From an uncultured Clostridia bacterium (lineage in GTDB: Bacteria; Bacillota; Clostridia; Oscillospirales; Oscillospiraceae): DNA of 19,571 nucleotides. The position numbers were made by a program, and so were the translations under genes. Position 1 is the first letter of the stretch, and the number at the start of each line of letters is the position of its first letter. This document shows positions 5,376 to 12,588 of the stretch, piece after piece. The notes below the pieces were generated by a model. That model made no database searches. It was not told the DNA's origin and saw only the letters and a list, made by a program, of their open reading frames with translations. The DNA lies in NCBI GenBank assembly GCA_938049125.1, contig CALICR010000135.1, positions 1 through 19,571 of the forward strand. The letters are read 5' to 3'.

Positions 5376-5929
5376 TTATTCATTTTCGAATGCAAAGGTG
5401 AATGTCAGCGTGTCAGTATAAGTGCCGCTGCCGGGATATGCATCGCTGCCGTCTCTATAGAGATAACCATACATAAGCCTGTCATCGGGACCAGTTGTAT
5501 TATAAGGCAGTCCTTGGTTCAATATGTATGAAATGCTATCATTATTGTAGTAAGTGTATACTTTGCCGGCACTATCATGGCTTTCAATATTCACGTCGTT
5601 TGCACAGCAACATACATACGGGATTACCTTAGAAGGATCTTCGGTGTTGACCAGATTAAATCCGTTCTTTGATGCGACATAAATATTAAATCTTGTGCTC
5701 CAAACAGCCGACAGCTTGTTGATCGTCACGTTCAAGGCTGTTTTGCCCTCGCCGTGCCGCGCAAATGCCGCCGCATCCAGCGTGATCGTCGGCGGGATCG
5801 TGACCTCATAGCTCTCCAGCGATTCGTCAACCGTGAGGGTAACAAGCGTCTCTTTTTCAGCTGCAAAGGCGGGCACTGCCATGCAGCAGACCATAATCAA
5901 TGCCAACAGGAACGATACTGTTTTTTCAT
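5376..5929 (-). pseudogene. Secreted surface protein, frameshifted in its signal-peptide poly-A tract
   Basis: An ATG at 5929 with AGGAGG 10 bases upstream begins M-K-K and then meets a stop after 10 codons, because the A-tract after the ATG (5921-5926) has six A. With seven A the reading joins the long frame and gives a classic signal peptide starting MKKTVSFLLALIM and ending VPAFA, followed by about 160 secreted residues. The long frame as it stands opens only at a TTG (5906) inside the signal peptide, with no ribosome site. The mature part is beta-rich (YEVTIPPTITLD, TYTDTLTFTFAFENE at the end), resembling small Gram-positive surface or adhesin-type sandwich domains; the family is not certain. 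A triple cysteine (YVCCCAND) is odd for an exported protein. Its codons are more AT-rich than those of its neighbours. It may be dead, phase-variable or corrected by slippage. Confidence 0.65.
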
Positions 5930-5957
5930 GTTAATGTTTCCTCCTTATTGTGTTTGC

Positions 5958-6317
5958 TTATTTGACGATCAGCTTCAGGCTCACGTTTGCGCGGTTGAGC
6001 TGTGTATCCGGATCGCTTTGCAGATACGGCTGCACAAGAAGCGTTGCCTCGTACTCGCCCGCTTCCAGCGCGCGGTTCAGCGTCACCTTGCTGCACTGAT
6101 AGCCCGGCGCGACCTTCCCGGTGGCAAACAGCTCCTCGCCCGTCTCATCCAGCGTGAGCGTGAAGCTCAGGTCATAATAGCCCTCGTTTTTCTCCGGGTT
6201 ATAAAGCGACGTTTCCGCCTCCGTTTTTCCTGCCGGCAGCACCATCGCACCCCACCCCGGGATCACGACCCCCGGCAGATCATTGCGGATCTCTCCGCCG
6301 ATCGGTTCCATCACCAC
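5958..6317 (-). pseudogene. C-terminal part of a secreted beta-sandwich-type protein, 5' end missing
   Basis: The readable part (from about GTG 6317 or ATG 6311) has MEPIGGEIRNDLPG, IPGWGAMVLPAGKTEAE, YNPEKNEGYYDLSFTL, GYQCSKVTLNRALEAGEYEATLLVQPY and ends SLKLIVK. This pattern is typical of small surface-exposed proteins of clostridia. No signal peptide, start with a ribosome site or promoter is visible; the frame simply runs upstream into the antisense of the opposite gene (APSPPAGGG and beyond). It probably formed an operon with the frameshifted gene 28 bases downstream. I infer loss of its 5' end at the junction near 6318-6345. Confidence 0.55.
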
Positions 6318-6334
6318 GCCGCCGCCAGCCGGCG

Positions 6335-6784
6335 GTGACGGAGCCGCCCCGGGAGGCCGCCTCCGATGACCTCGACGCCAAGATCGAGGCTATCCGGGCG
6401 CAGTACCAGAGCATCGTCTTCGACGTGAACCTGGAGGCCCGGCCCTTCGGCGACGCGGCCACCGTCTATCTTCGGAACGGCGGGATCGTCAGCGTGGCCT
6501 CCTATCACATGGAGGACCCCGACGCCGTCACGCCGAAGTCCTGGACGGAGCACTACCATTTCAGCGGCGACGGCGGCGCGCCCTTCTTCGTCTTCGTCGA
6601 GCGGGAGGGCTATGACGGCTGGCGCGAGCTGCGGCTCTATTTTGACGGCCGGACGCTATTGCGCTGGATTGAGGACGACGGTGCGCCTCACGATAACGAC
6701 GGGAGCAGTGACTACGCGGACTACTATTATGAAGAGGGTTGCCTCGCCTATGCCAATGCCACGACGGCGCTCTCCACCTCTTAA
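6335..6784 (+). pseudogene. Probable lipoprotein remnant, 5' end missing
   Basis: The frame from GTG 6335 gives 149 residues starting V-T-E-P-P-R-E-A-A-S, which looks like the linker after a lipoprotein signal, and then an acidic soluble domain (DDLDAKIEAIRAQYQ, VNLEARPFGDAATVYLRNGG, WRELRLYFDGRTLLRWIEDDG, YADYYYEEGCLAYAN). I do not recognise the family. There is no ribosome site before the GTG and no signal sequence or lipobox, so the N-terminus seems to have been cut off. It meets the minus-strand fragment 5958-6317 head to head with no intergenic DNA, so one rearrangement may have truncated both. It ends just before a bidirectional terminator. A short intact protein starting at GTG cannot be excluded. 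Confidence 0.5.
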
Positions 6785-6791
6785 ATACGCC

Positions 6792-6823
6792 AAGAAGCCG
6801 GATGCAGCAGCATCCGGCTTCTT
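6792..6823. terminator. Bidirectional terminator between convergent genes
   Basis: AAGAAGCCGGATGC (6792-6805) and GCATCCGGCTTCTT (6810-6823) form a perfect 14-bp stem with an AGCA loop. It sits between the plus-strand fragment (stop 6784) and the yitT stop at 6825 on the minus strand. T-rich tails are short on both sides. Confidence 0.75.
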
Positions 6824-6824
6824 G

Positions 6825-7703
6825 TTATTTGCCAACCGGCTTTATTTCGGCTTCCAGCCGCTGCTTTGGGCGGCAGTTCACCTCGCTGACCGTGTAGACC
6901 GTTACGAACGCCTCAGGGTCCTTTTTTTCAAGATAGGTCCGCAGACGGGAGAATTCACTCTTATCCACAATGACGATGAGCTCTTTCCGCGGGCAGTTAT
7001 CAAACGCGCCCACGGCTTGATAGACCGTCGCGCCGCTGTGCAGCTCGTAGAGCACGTAGTCCTTGATCTCCTCGAACTTCTCCGAGATGATGCAGACGCG
7101 CTTCTTTGCATTCATGCCGAAGCAGAAGTTATCCACTACGATGCCGTTGAAATACGTGCCGATCACGCTGAGCACCACGGTCTTCGCGTCGAAGAAAAAC
7201 GCCGCGCTCAGCGCCACGCACATACCGCTCACGGACATGGCCTTTCCCATGTCCATTCGCAGAAAGCGGTTCAGCAGTTTCGCCACAACGTCCAGTCCGC
7301 CGGATGAAGAATTGTGTACAAAGAGGATGGCAAGGCCTACGCTCACCAGCAGCACATAACAGATCATGTCCAGCAGCGGGTCCTGGGTCAGTGACTGAAA
7401 GTCCGGGAACAGCAGCTCGAGCAGCCGAAGGAAAACCGACAGCAGCACCATGCCGTACACAGACTTTGCGCCGAAGTCCGGCCCAATGATCAGGAAGCCC
7501 ACCAGAAGCAGAATCAGATTGAAGATCAGCGTCAGCACCGAGATGGGCAGCGGCACCACCTTGCTCACCACCAGGGCCAGAGCTGCAATGCTGCCCACGG
7601 TCAGGTTGCTCGGCACCAGGAAGAAATGCACCGCTGCCGCCGCAATGGCCGTGCCTAGGGTGATGAGGAGGATGTCTTTCCAGTCTATGGTTCTCTTTTT
7701 CAT
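6825..7703 (-). CDS. yitT: YitT family membrane protein (YitT domain plus DUF2179)
   Basis: The 292-residue protein begins MKKRTIDWKDILLITLGTAI and has about five to six membrane segments in the first 200 residues (AIAAAAVHFFLVPSNLTVGS; PISVLTLIFNLILLLVGFLIIG; MICYVLLVSVGLAILFVHNSSSGGLD; AMSVSGMCVALSAAFFFDAK). HNSSSGGLD is a family signature. A soluble C-terminal DUF2179 domain (RVCIISEKFEEIKDYVLYELHSGATVYQ, PRKELIVIVDKSEFSRLRTYLEKKDPEAFVTVYTVSEV) follows. The family's transport role is not established. The start has a GAGAGG site and follows the ktrA stop by 15 bases, so it is probably the third gene of a ktrB-ktrA-yitT operon. The bidirectional terminator at 6792-6823 closes it. Confidence 0.93.
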   Translation of the reverse strand: MKKRTIDWKDILLITLGTAIAAAAVHFFLVPSNLTVGSIAALALVVSKVVPLPISVLTLIFNLILLLVGFLIIGPDFGAKSVYGMVLLSVFLRLLELLFPDFQSLTQDPLLDMICYVLLVSVGLAILFVHNSSSGGLDVVAKLLNRFLRMDMGKAMSVSGMCVALSAAFFFDAKTVVLSVIGTYFNGIVVDNFCFGMNAKKRVCIISEKFEEIKDYVLYELHSGATVYQAVGAFDNCPRKELIVIVDKSEFSRLRTYLEKKDPEAFVTVYTVSEVNCRPKQRLEAEIKPVGK

Positions 7704-7718
7704 GCGCGCCTCTCCCGC

Positions 7719-8366
7719 TCAGCGGTCCACGGCGCGCCAGATATCGTCCCGGCGGCCCATGACGATTAGATGCTCCTCGGTACGAAACACATAGTCCGGC
7801 CCTGGCATGGTGTCCAGCACTCCGTCCTTTTTCGCTGCCAGTACATTCAGGCCAAAGCCCTGCCGGACGTCCACGTCCCGCAGGGTCCTGCCAATCCACT
7901 CGCGCTTCGGCGTAATCTCGAAGATGGCGTACTCGCCGGACAGGGGGATGCAGTCGAAAATACTGTCGGAGCTCTCACTGACGGCAATGCCCGCCGCGGC
8001 GTCCTGCTCCGGGTAGATGACCTCGTCCGCGCCGATGCGGCGCAGGAACTTGGCCTGGATGTCCTCGTCCGCCTTGCTGAACACCTTCCGCGCGCCCAGC
8101 TCCTTGAGCAGACTCGTGATCTCCAGACTGTTCTGGAAATTGCCGCCGATGCAGACAAAGCAGGCGTCAAAGCTCGGGATGTCGAAGGAGCGCAGGGCCT
8201 CCTCGTTCGTGCAGTCGGCGATGCGGGCGCTGACCACCAGGGACAGCACGTCCTCCAGCAGCTCCTGCCGGGCGTCCACGGCCATGATCTCGCACTTCTG
8301 CTTGGCCAGCTCCCGGCAGAGATGGTGCCCAAAGGTCCCCATGCCGATAATCAGAAAAGATTTCAT
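7719..8366 (-). CDS. ktrA: Potassium uptake regulatory subunit KtrA/TrkA (RCK)
   Basis: The 215-residue cytoplasmic gating subunit binds NAD(H) or ATP/ADP in an N-terminal RCK_N Rossmann domain (nucleotide loop GMGTFG at 8-13, acidic end MAVDA at 28-32, FVCIGGNFQNSLEI). It also has an RCK_C domain from about residue 135 (EYAIFEITPKREWIGRTLRDVDVRQGFGLNVLAAKK). In KtrAB systems an octameric RCK ring opens the KtrB channel dimer, and RCK_C can bind cyclic di-AMP; this is family knowledge. The start codon has AGGAG 9 bases upstream and follows the ktrB stop by 12 bases, so the two subunits are cotranscribed and probably made together. Confidence 0.95.
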   Translation of the reverse strand: MKSFLIIGMGTFGHHLCRELAKQKCEIMAVDARQELLEDVLSLVVSARIADCTNEEALRSFDIPSFDACFVCIGGNFQNSLEITSLLKELGARKVFSKADEDIQAKFLRRIGADEVIYPEQDAAAGIAVSESSDSIFDCIPLSGEYAIFEITPKREWIGRTLRDVDVRQGFGLNVLAAKKDGVLDTMPGPDYVFRTEEHLIVMGRRDDIWRAVDR

Positions 8367-8378
8367 CGTTCCACGCTC

Positions 8379-9725
8379 CTAACCAACGATCAGTTCCTCC
8401 GCCGGGCAGCGCACCGGCGGCTTTGCCTTCTTTTCCAGCAGGGCCACGGCAAAGGATACGCTGCCGACCCGGCCCAGATACATCAAAAGCGCCACAAGGT
8501 AGACGGAAACGCCCGTAAGGCTTCGCGTCAGGCCCGTGGACATACCCACAGTGCCGATGGCCGAGAAGACCTCAAAGAGCACGTCCACCAGCCCAAGCCC
8601 CTGCCGCCCGCAGAGCACCAACGCCGCAAAGATGGCCAGGCTCGCGTTGAAGAAGAGGACGTTGCCTGCCTTCTTCCGGGTCTCCTCCGTGAGGCGGCGG
8701 CCGAAAACCGTCGGGGCCGGGTCGCCCCGGAAGCTGGCGGTGGAGAAAAGCACGATGGCCGCCATCGTCGTGGTCTTGACGCCACCGGCAGTGGAGCCGG
8801 GCGAGCCGCCCACGAGCATCAGCAGGATGGTGACGAGCTTCGATGCGTCGCTCTGGGCCGCCAGATCCACAGTGTTGAAGCCCGCAGTTCGGGCGGAGAC
8901 CGAGGCAAAGAGTGCCGTCAGCACCCGCTGGCCCGGCGTGAGGTCCGCGCCGGTTGCCCCGCGCTCCAGGATCAGAATGAGCGCCGCGCCGCCGAAGGTC
9001 AGCATCGCCGACGTCACGAGCACCAGCTTCGTGTGGAGCTTCCAGCGCTTCCAGTGCAGCCCGTTTCTCCACAGGTCCTCCCAGACCAGGAAGCCGAGGC
9101 CGCCCGCAGTGATGAGGGCCATGACGGTCCCATTCACCAGCACGTCGTCCCGCAGCGGCACGAGGGAGCAGAAGGCGCCGCCCTCGCCGCCCATGAGGTC
9201 GAAGCCCGCATTGCAGAAGGCGGAGACCGCGTGGAACAGGCTGAACCACAGCCCCTTCCCCACCCCATAGCGCGGCACGAACCGCAGCGCCAGCAGCGCC
9301 GCGCCCAGCAGTTCCATGGAGAAGGTCCCCAGCAGGATGAGCTTCGTCAGCCGCATGATGCCGCCGACCTTCGTGGTGTTGATGCTCTCCACCATAATCT
9401 CCCGTTTCCGGAGGCCCATTTTTCGCCGCAGGATCAGGAAGAACATGGTGGCAATGGTCATAAAGCCGAGGCCGCCCACCTGGATCAGCAGCAGGAGCAC
9501 CGCCTGCCCGAAGGGCGACCAGCCCGTGGCCGTGTCCCGCAGCACGAGGCCCGTGACGCAGGAGGCCGACGTGGCCGTGAACAGCGCGTCGCGGAAGCCC
9601 GCCGGGCGGCCGTCCGCCGCGGACAGCGGCAGCATCAGCAGCGCCGTGCCGCAGAGGATCATGATAAAATAGCCCAGTGCAATGATCTGGACGTGAGAAA
9701 GCCTCGATTTTCGCAGTCTCGCCAT
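8379..9725 (-). CDS. ktrB: Potassium-translocating membrane subunit KtrB/TrkH family
   Basis: The 448-residue integral membrane protein has four M1-P-M2 repeats. The pore-loop filters are visible in order: TSASCVTGL (52-60), HAVSAFCNAGFD (165-176), FASVSARTAGFNTVD (273-287) and EVFSAIGTVGMSTGL (385-399). Each has the conserved glycine that lines the potassium pathway. GGSPGSTAGGVKTTT (306-320) is the intramembrane-loop region typical of the family. I chose the ATG at 9725 (MARLRKSR) because a GGGGTG site lies 5 bases upstream and the longer frame covers the promoter at 9750-9778. It is first in the ktrB-ktrA-yitT operon. It takes up potassium with KtrA, possibly sodium-dependently. Confidence 0.95.
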   Translation of the reverse strand: MARLRKSRLSHVQIIALGYFIMILCGTALLMLPLSAADGRPAGFRDALFTATSASCVTGLVLRDTATGWSPFGQAVLLLLIQVGGLGFMTIATMFFLILRRKMGLRKREIMVESINTTKVGGIMRLTKLILLGTFSMELLGAALLALRFVPRYGVGKGLWFSLFHAVSAFCNAGFDLMGGEGGAFCSLVPLRDDVLVNGTVMALITAGGLGFLVWEDLWRNGLHWKRWKLHTKLVLVTSAMLTFGGAALILILERGATGADLTPGQRVLTALFASVSARTAGFNTVDLAAQSDASKLVTILLMLVGGSPGSTAGGVKTTTMAAIVLFSTASFRGDPAPTVFGRRLTEETRKKAGNVLFFNASLAIFAALVLCGRQGLGLVDVLFEVFSAIGTVGMSTGLTRSLTGVSVYLVALLMYLGRVGSVSFAVALLEKKAKPPVRCPAEELIVG

Positions 9726-9749
9726 GGACACACCCCGTTTCCGGAGTCT

Positions 9750-9778
9750 ATCATAGCATCTCCCGTCCCAACTTACAA
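9750..9778 (-). promoter_or_regulatory. Sigma-A-type promoter for ktrB-ktrA-yitT
   Basis: On the minus strand, TTGTAA (9773-9778), 17 bases and TATGAT (9750-9755) place the start about 18 bases before the ktrB ATG. The -35 element overlaps the stop codon of the upstream peptidase gene. Confidence 0.7.
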
Positions 9779-10567
9779 GCGGCATTCTCCCAGCAGCGCC
9801 GTTTCAAGCAGCGGGATCACCCGGGCCGTGATGCCCGCAAGCTGCGAGAGCGGCAGCGGGTTCTCCCCGAGGCCGCATTCCACCGTGTAGCCCGGGCGGC
9901 AGAGCCTCTCCAGGAACCAGTCCTTATAGCCCGCCCGGGAGGATTCCGGCGGCACCTCCGCCAGCCGGTAGCCCGAGGCCCGGGCCATGGCCTCGCCCAG
10001 CGCCGCCGCCCCGGGCGGCTCGATGCCGCCGTACTGCCAGTAGATCTCCTCCCCCTGGGCGTGGAGCGTCACCAGAACGTCTGGCCGCACCCGCTCCGCC
10101 AGCCGGGCCATGGCCCGGCTCTCCGGCTCCGACAGCGGGCAGGGCCCCGGATAGTCCCGGGCCGCCGGGCCGCGGACGCCCTTGACGCGCACGGCCCCGC
10201 ACCAGTCCGCCGGATAGTTGAGGTTCAGGTCCACGCCGCGCCCGTTGGCCTTCCAGGTCTGCGGGAAGCCCGGCGACGTGCCGCCGATGCGCAGCGCCGC
10301 TGCGTACTGGAGCGACCAGGGCGGCACACGGCCCATGGAGAGCGCCGCGCCGTCCGGATTTACCCAGGGTACGGCCCAGAGCTGCGCCGCCCGCTGCCAG
10401 TCCGGGCGCTCCTGCCACCGGACAAGAAACTGCTGGAGCACCAGCCCGGTGATCCACTCGCTGCCGTGGAACGCCGCGCAGAACAGTGCCCGCCGCCGCC
10501 CGGTCCCGCCGCAGCAGCAAAGCAGCGGCCGCCCCCAGACCGATCTTCCAATGTACTCCGTTCGCAT
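9773..10567 (-). CDS. M14-family zinc carboxypeptidase (gamma-D-glutamyl-diamino acid peptidase-like)
   Basis: The 264-residue protein shows the M14 zinc ligands HGSE (H34, E37) and TLHAQG (H169), the substrate-binding segment VNPDGAAL plus GVDLNLNYPADW (112-122), and a likely catalytic Glu in YTVECGLGENPL (E230). The LNLNYPADW form, instead of LNRNFP, matches bacterial enzymes that cleave gamma-D-Glu-diaminopimelate bonds in cell-wall peptides, so peptidoglycan peptide turnover is a reasonable inference. No signal peptide is present, so it should act in the cytoplasm on recycled peptides. The ATG at 10567 is preferred over the GTG at 10576, because GGGGGTG lies 6 bases before it. That ribosome site is the 3' arm of the terminator hairpin at 10576-10602, which may keep expression low. 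It is the last gene before the ktrB promoter. Confidence 0.88.
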   Translation of the reverse strand: MRTEYIGRSVWGRPLLCCCGGTGRRRALFCAAFHGSEWITGLVLQQFLVRWQERPDWQRAAQLWAVPWVNPDGAALSMGRVPPWSLQYAAALRIGGTSPGFPQTWKANGRGVDLNLNYPADWCGAVRVKGVRGPAARDYPGPCPLSEPESRAMARLAERVRPDVLVTLHAQGEEIYWQYGGIEPPGAAALGEAMARASGYRLAEVPPESSRAGYKDWFLERLCRPGYTVECGLGENPLPLSQLAGITARVIPLLETALLGECRL

Positions 10568-10602
10568 AAAAAGCACCCCCGCCGCAGTCTATGCGGCGGG
10601 GG
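10568..10602 (-). terminator. Intrinsic terminator after the M18 peptidase gene, overlapping the next ribosome site
   Basis: On the minus strand CCCCCGCCGCA (10592-10602) pairs perfectly with TGCGGCGGGGG (10576-10586) over a 5-base loop. TGCTTTTT and the ATG of the M14 peptidase gene follow immediately. The 3' arm contains the only ribosome-site-like sequence for that gene. Confidence 0.7.
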
Positions 10603-10632
10603 CCGTTCCGGTGCGCCGCAGCGTACTGGATT

Positions 10633-12003
10633 TTACTTCGCGAGGTAGAAGACCTGCATGGCCTTTCTCGTCATGTAGGTGTCGAGCTTGGAGACCAGCT
10701 CCATGGGCGCGTGCATGGACAGCACCGGAACGCCGGCGTCCAGGGTGTCGATGTTTCGGTTGGCCATGTAGCACGCGACGGTGCCGCCGCCGCCCTGGTC
10801 CACCTTGCCCAGCTCGCCGGTCTGCCAGATAACGCCCTCCCGGTTGAAGAGGGAGCGAATCTCGTTGAACAGCTCGGAGGACGCGTCGGACGCGCCGCCC
10901 TTGCCCCGGGCGCCGGTGTACTTGCAAAGGGTAATGCCATAGTTTAGCTGACTGTTGTTCTGCTTGTCACAGGTCTCGGCGTAGAGCGGATCGTAGGCGT
11001 TGGACACGTCGGCGGAGAGGCAGGTGGAAGCCGCCAGGCAGTGGCGCAGCTTGACGCCCTGGATGTCGCAGAGGTCCTCGAGGAAGTATTCAAAGTACTG
11101 GCTCTGCATGCCGGAGACGCCGACGGAGCCGATTTCCTCCTTGTCCGCCAGGATGCAGACGGCGGTGTAGGTCGGGGTCTCGAGGTCCAGCAGCGGCTCA
11201 AACTCAGCGTAGGCGCAGACGCGGTCGTCATGGCCGTAGGCGGCAATGAGGCTACGGTCCAGGCCTACTTCGCGGCTCTTGCCCGCGGGGACCATGGTCA
11301 GCTCGGCGGAGAGCAAGTCCTCCTCCACAATACCGTACTTCTCATGGAGCAGCGTCATGACGTGCTTCTTCACGCGGTCGGTCCCCTCGCCGGACAGGGG
11401 CTCGGAGCCGACGATGATCCGGAGATTTTCGCCGGTGACGCCATCAGCTAGGGTCTTCTTCATCTGATCAGCGGAGAGGTGGACCAGCAGGTCGGTGACG
11501 CAGAAGATGGGATCGTTCTCGTCCTCGCCGATGGTGACCCTATGTACGGTGCCGTCCTCGGTGGTCACAACGCCGTGGATGGCCAGGGGCACGGTGGTCC
11601 ACTGGTACTTCTTGATGCCGCCATAGTAGTGGGTCTTGAGATAGGCCAGCTCACTGTCCTCGGTCAGGGGGCTGGGCTTGAGGTCGAGGCGCGGGGAGTC
11701 GGCGTGGGCGGCGGTGATGTGGCAGCCTTCGGACAGCGGCTCCTTGCCGATGACGGCAAAGATGACGGACTTGCCGCGGTTGTTGGCATAGACGCGGTCG
11801 CCGGCCTTCAGGGCCATACCGGCCTTGAATTCCTTGAAGCCGTGTTCCTCGGCGATGCGGATGGTCTCCACGGCGGCCTCGCGCTCGGTCTTGGCCCTGT
11901 CCATGAAGTCCATGTAGCGGCGGCAGTAGGCCTCCATCTCGGCGCGGTCGGTCTCCGTCAGACGGTCAAAGCCGTTCTTCGGAGCATACATCAGATTTTC
12001 CAT
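10633..12003 (-). CDS. M18 family aminopeptidase (internal start within the coaE fusion frame)
   Basis: Read from the internal ATG at 12003 (MENLMYAPKNG) this is a 456-residue cytosolic M18 metallo-aminopeptidase, which removes N-terminal residues, often acidic ones, from peptides using two metal ions. Metal and catalytic signatures are AAHADSPRLDLKP (H100, D102), DKEEIGSVG, SADVSNAYDPLY and a C-terminal SMHAPMELVSKLDTYM with the final His ligand. The ATG has an AAAAAAGGAG site with an 8-base spacer, a stronger signal than most starts in this window, so independent translation is likely. The length matches free-standing M18 enzymes exactly. The stop is followed after 30 bases by the hairpin terminator at 10568-10602. 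Confidence 0.85.
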   Translation of the reverse strand: MENLMYAPKNGFDRLTETDRAEMEAYCRRYMDFMDRAKTEREAAVETIRIAEEHGFKEFKAGMALKAGDRVYANNRGKSVIFAVIGKEPLSEGCHITAAHADSPRLDLKPSPLTEDSELAYLKTHYYGGIKKYQWTTVPLAIHGVVTTEDGTVHRVTIGEDENDPIFCVTDLLVHLSADQMKKTLADGVTGENLRIIVGSEPLSGEGTDRVKKHVMTLLHEKYGIVEEDLLSAELTMVPAGKSREVGLDRSLIAAYGHDDRVCAYAEFEPLLDLETPTYTAVCILADKEEIGSVGVSGMQSQYFEYFLEDLCDIQGVKLRHCLAASTCLSADVSNAYDPLYAETCDKQNNSQLNYGITLCKYTGARGKGGASDASSELFNEIRSLFNREGVIWQTGELGKVDQGGGGTVACYMANRNIDTLDAGVPVLSMHAPMELVSKLDTYMTRKAMQVFYLAK

Positions 12004-12585
12004 GTTTCTTTCTCCTTTTTTGATGATTTTCTCAAAGAATTTTTCGCACGTTCGACGGAATTCGAGGAGATCTCCGTCGTTGTGCAGGGTATAATCACAT
12101 TCTGCGGCAAATTCCGCATCGCTGCGCTGGGCGGCGATGCGCGCCCGGGCGTAGTCCGCAGAGATGCCCTCCCGGGCCATGAGCCGCGCGACCCGGGCCT
12201 CCGCCGGGGCCGTGACGGCCACGGTGCAGTCACAGAGCCGGGCAAGCCCGCTCTCCAGCAGGCCGATGGCGTCGATGACCGCCAATGCCCCGGGCCGGAG
12301 CTGGGCCCGGATGGCCTCCGCCACCCGCGGCTGGGTCAGGTCCGTGAGCCGCCGGAGCGCCGCCGCGTCGCCGAAGACGCGCCGCCCCAGGGCCTTCCGG
12401 TCCAGGGTCCCCTCCGTCACCGTGCCGGGGAAGGCCGCCTCAATGGCGGTGAGCAGCGCCCGGTCCGTGCGGAGCAGCCCGTGGTAGACGGCGTCGGCGT
12501 CGAAGCAGACGGCCCCCAGCGCCCGCAGGACCTCCAGGGCCGTGGTCTTGCCGCTGCCGGAGCCGCCGGTCAGTCCGATGACCAT
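10633..12585 (-). CDS. coaE: Dephospho-CoA kinase fused in frame to M18 aminopeptidase
   Basis: One open frame of 650 residues contains two complete enzymes. Residues 1-194 are dephospho-CoA kinase, the last step of coenzyme A synthesis, with P-loop GGSGSGKTT (7-15), FDADAVYHG, LLESGLARLCD and AQRSDAEFAAECDYTLHNDGD; this is the full length of an ordinary CoaE. Residues 195-650 are an M18 aspartyl/leucyl aminopeptidase. The bridge EKIIKKGERNM is encoded by sequence that also reads as an AAAAAAGGAG ribosome site 8 bases before an internal ATG at 12003, so CoaE seems simply to lack its own stop codon. The start ATG at 12585 has GGAGGTG 6 bases upstream, overlapping the end of the tsaC gene. Whether a fused protein, a separate peptidase or both are made is open. 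Confidence 0.88.
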   Translation of the reverse strand: MVIGLTGGSGSGKTTALEVLRALGAVCFDADAVYHGLLRTDRALLTAIEAAFPGTVTEGTLDRKALGRRVFGDAAALRRLTDLTQPRVAEAIRAQLRPGALAVIDAIGLLESGLARLCDCTVAVTAPAEARVARLMAREGISADYARARIAAQRSDAEFAAECDYTLHNDGDLLEFRRTCEKFFEKIIKKGERNMENLMYAPKNGFDRLTETDRAEMEAYCRRYMDFMDRAKTEREAAVETIRIAEEHGFKEFKAGMALKAGDRVYANNRGKSVIFAVIGKEPLSEGCHITAAHADSPRLDLKPSPLTEDSELAYLKTHYYGGIKKYQWTTVPLAIHGVVTTEDGTVHRVTIGEDENDPIFCVTDLLVHLSADQMKKTLADGVTGENLRIIVGSEPLSGEGTDRVKKHVMTLLHEKYGIVEEDLLSAELTMVPAGKSREVGLDRSLIAAYGHDDRVCAYAEFEPLLDLETPTYTAVCILADKEEIGSVGVSGMQSQYFEYFLEDLCDIQGVKLRHCLAASTCLSADVSNAYDPLYAETCDKQNNSQLNYGITLCKYTGARGKGGASDASSELFNEIRSLFNREGVIWQTGELGKVDQGGGGTVACYMANRNIDTLDAGVPVLSMHAPMELVSKLDTYMTRKAMQVFYLAK

Positions 12586-12588
12586 GGT

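Noticed and set aside
6311..6559. Minus-strand open frames opposite the lipoprotein remnant
   Set aside because: They are antisense to the plus-strand reading, which has better protein-like composition, and they lack ribosome sites.
7770..9890. 706-codon plus-strand open frame
   Set aside because: It is antisense to ktrA and ktrB, rich in His/Gln/Arg/Glu, with no ribosome site or recognisable domain.
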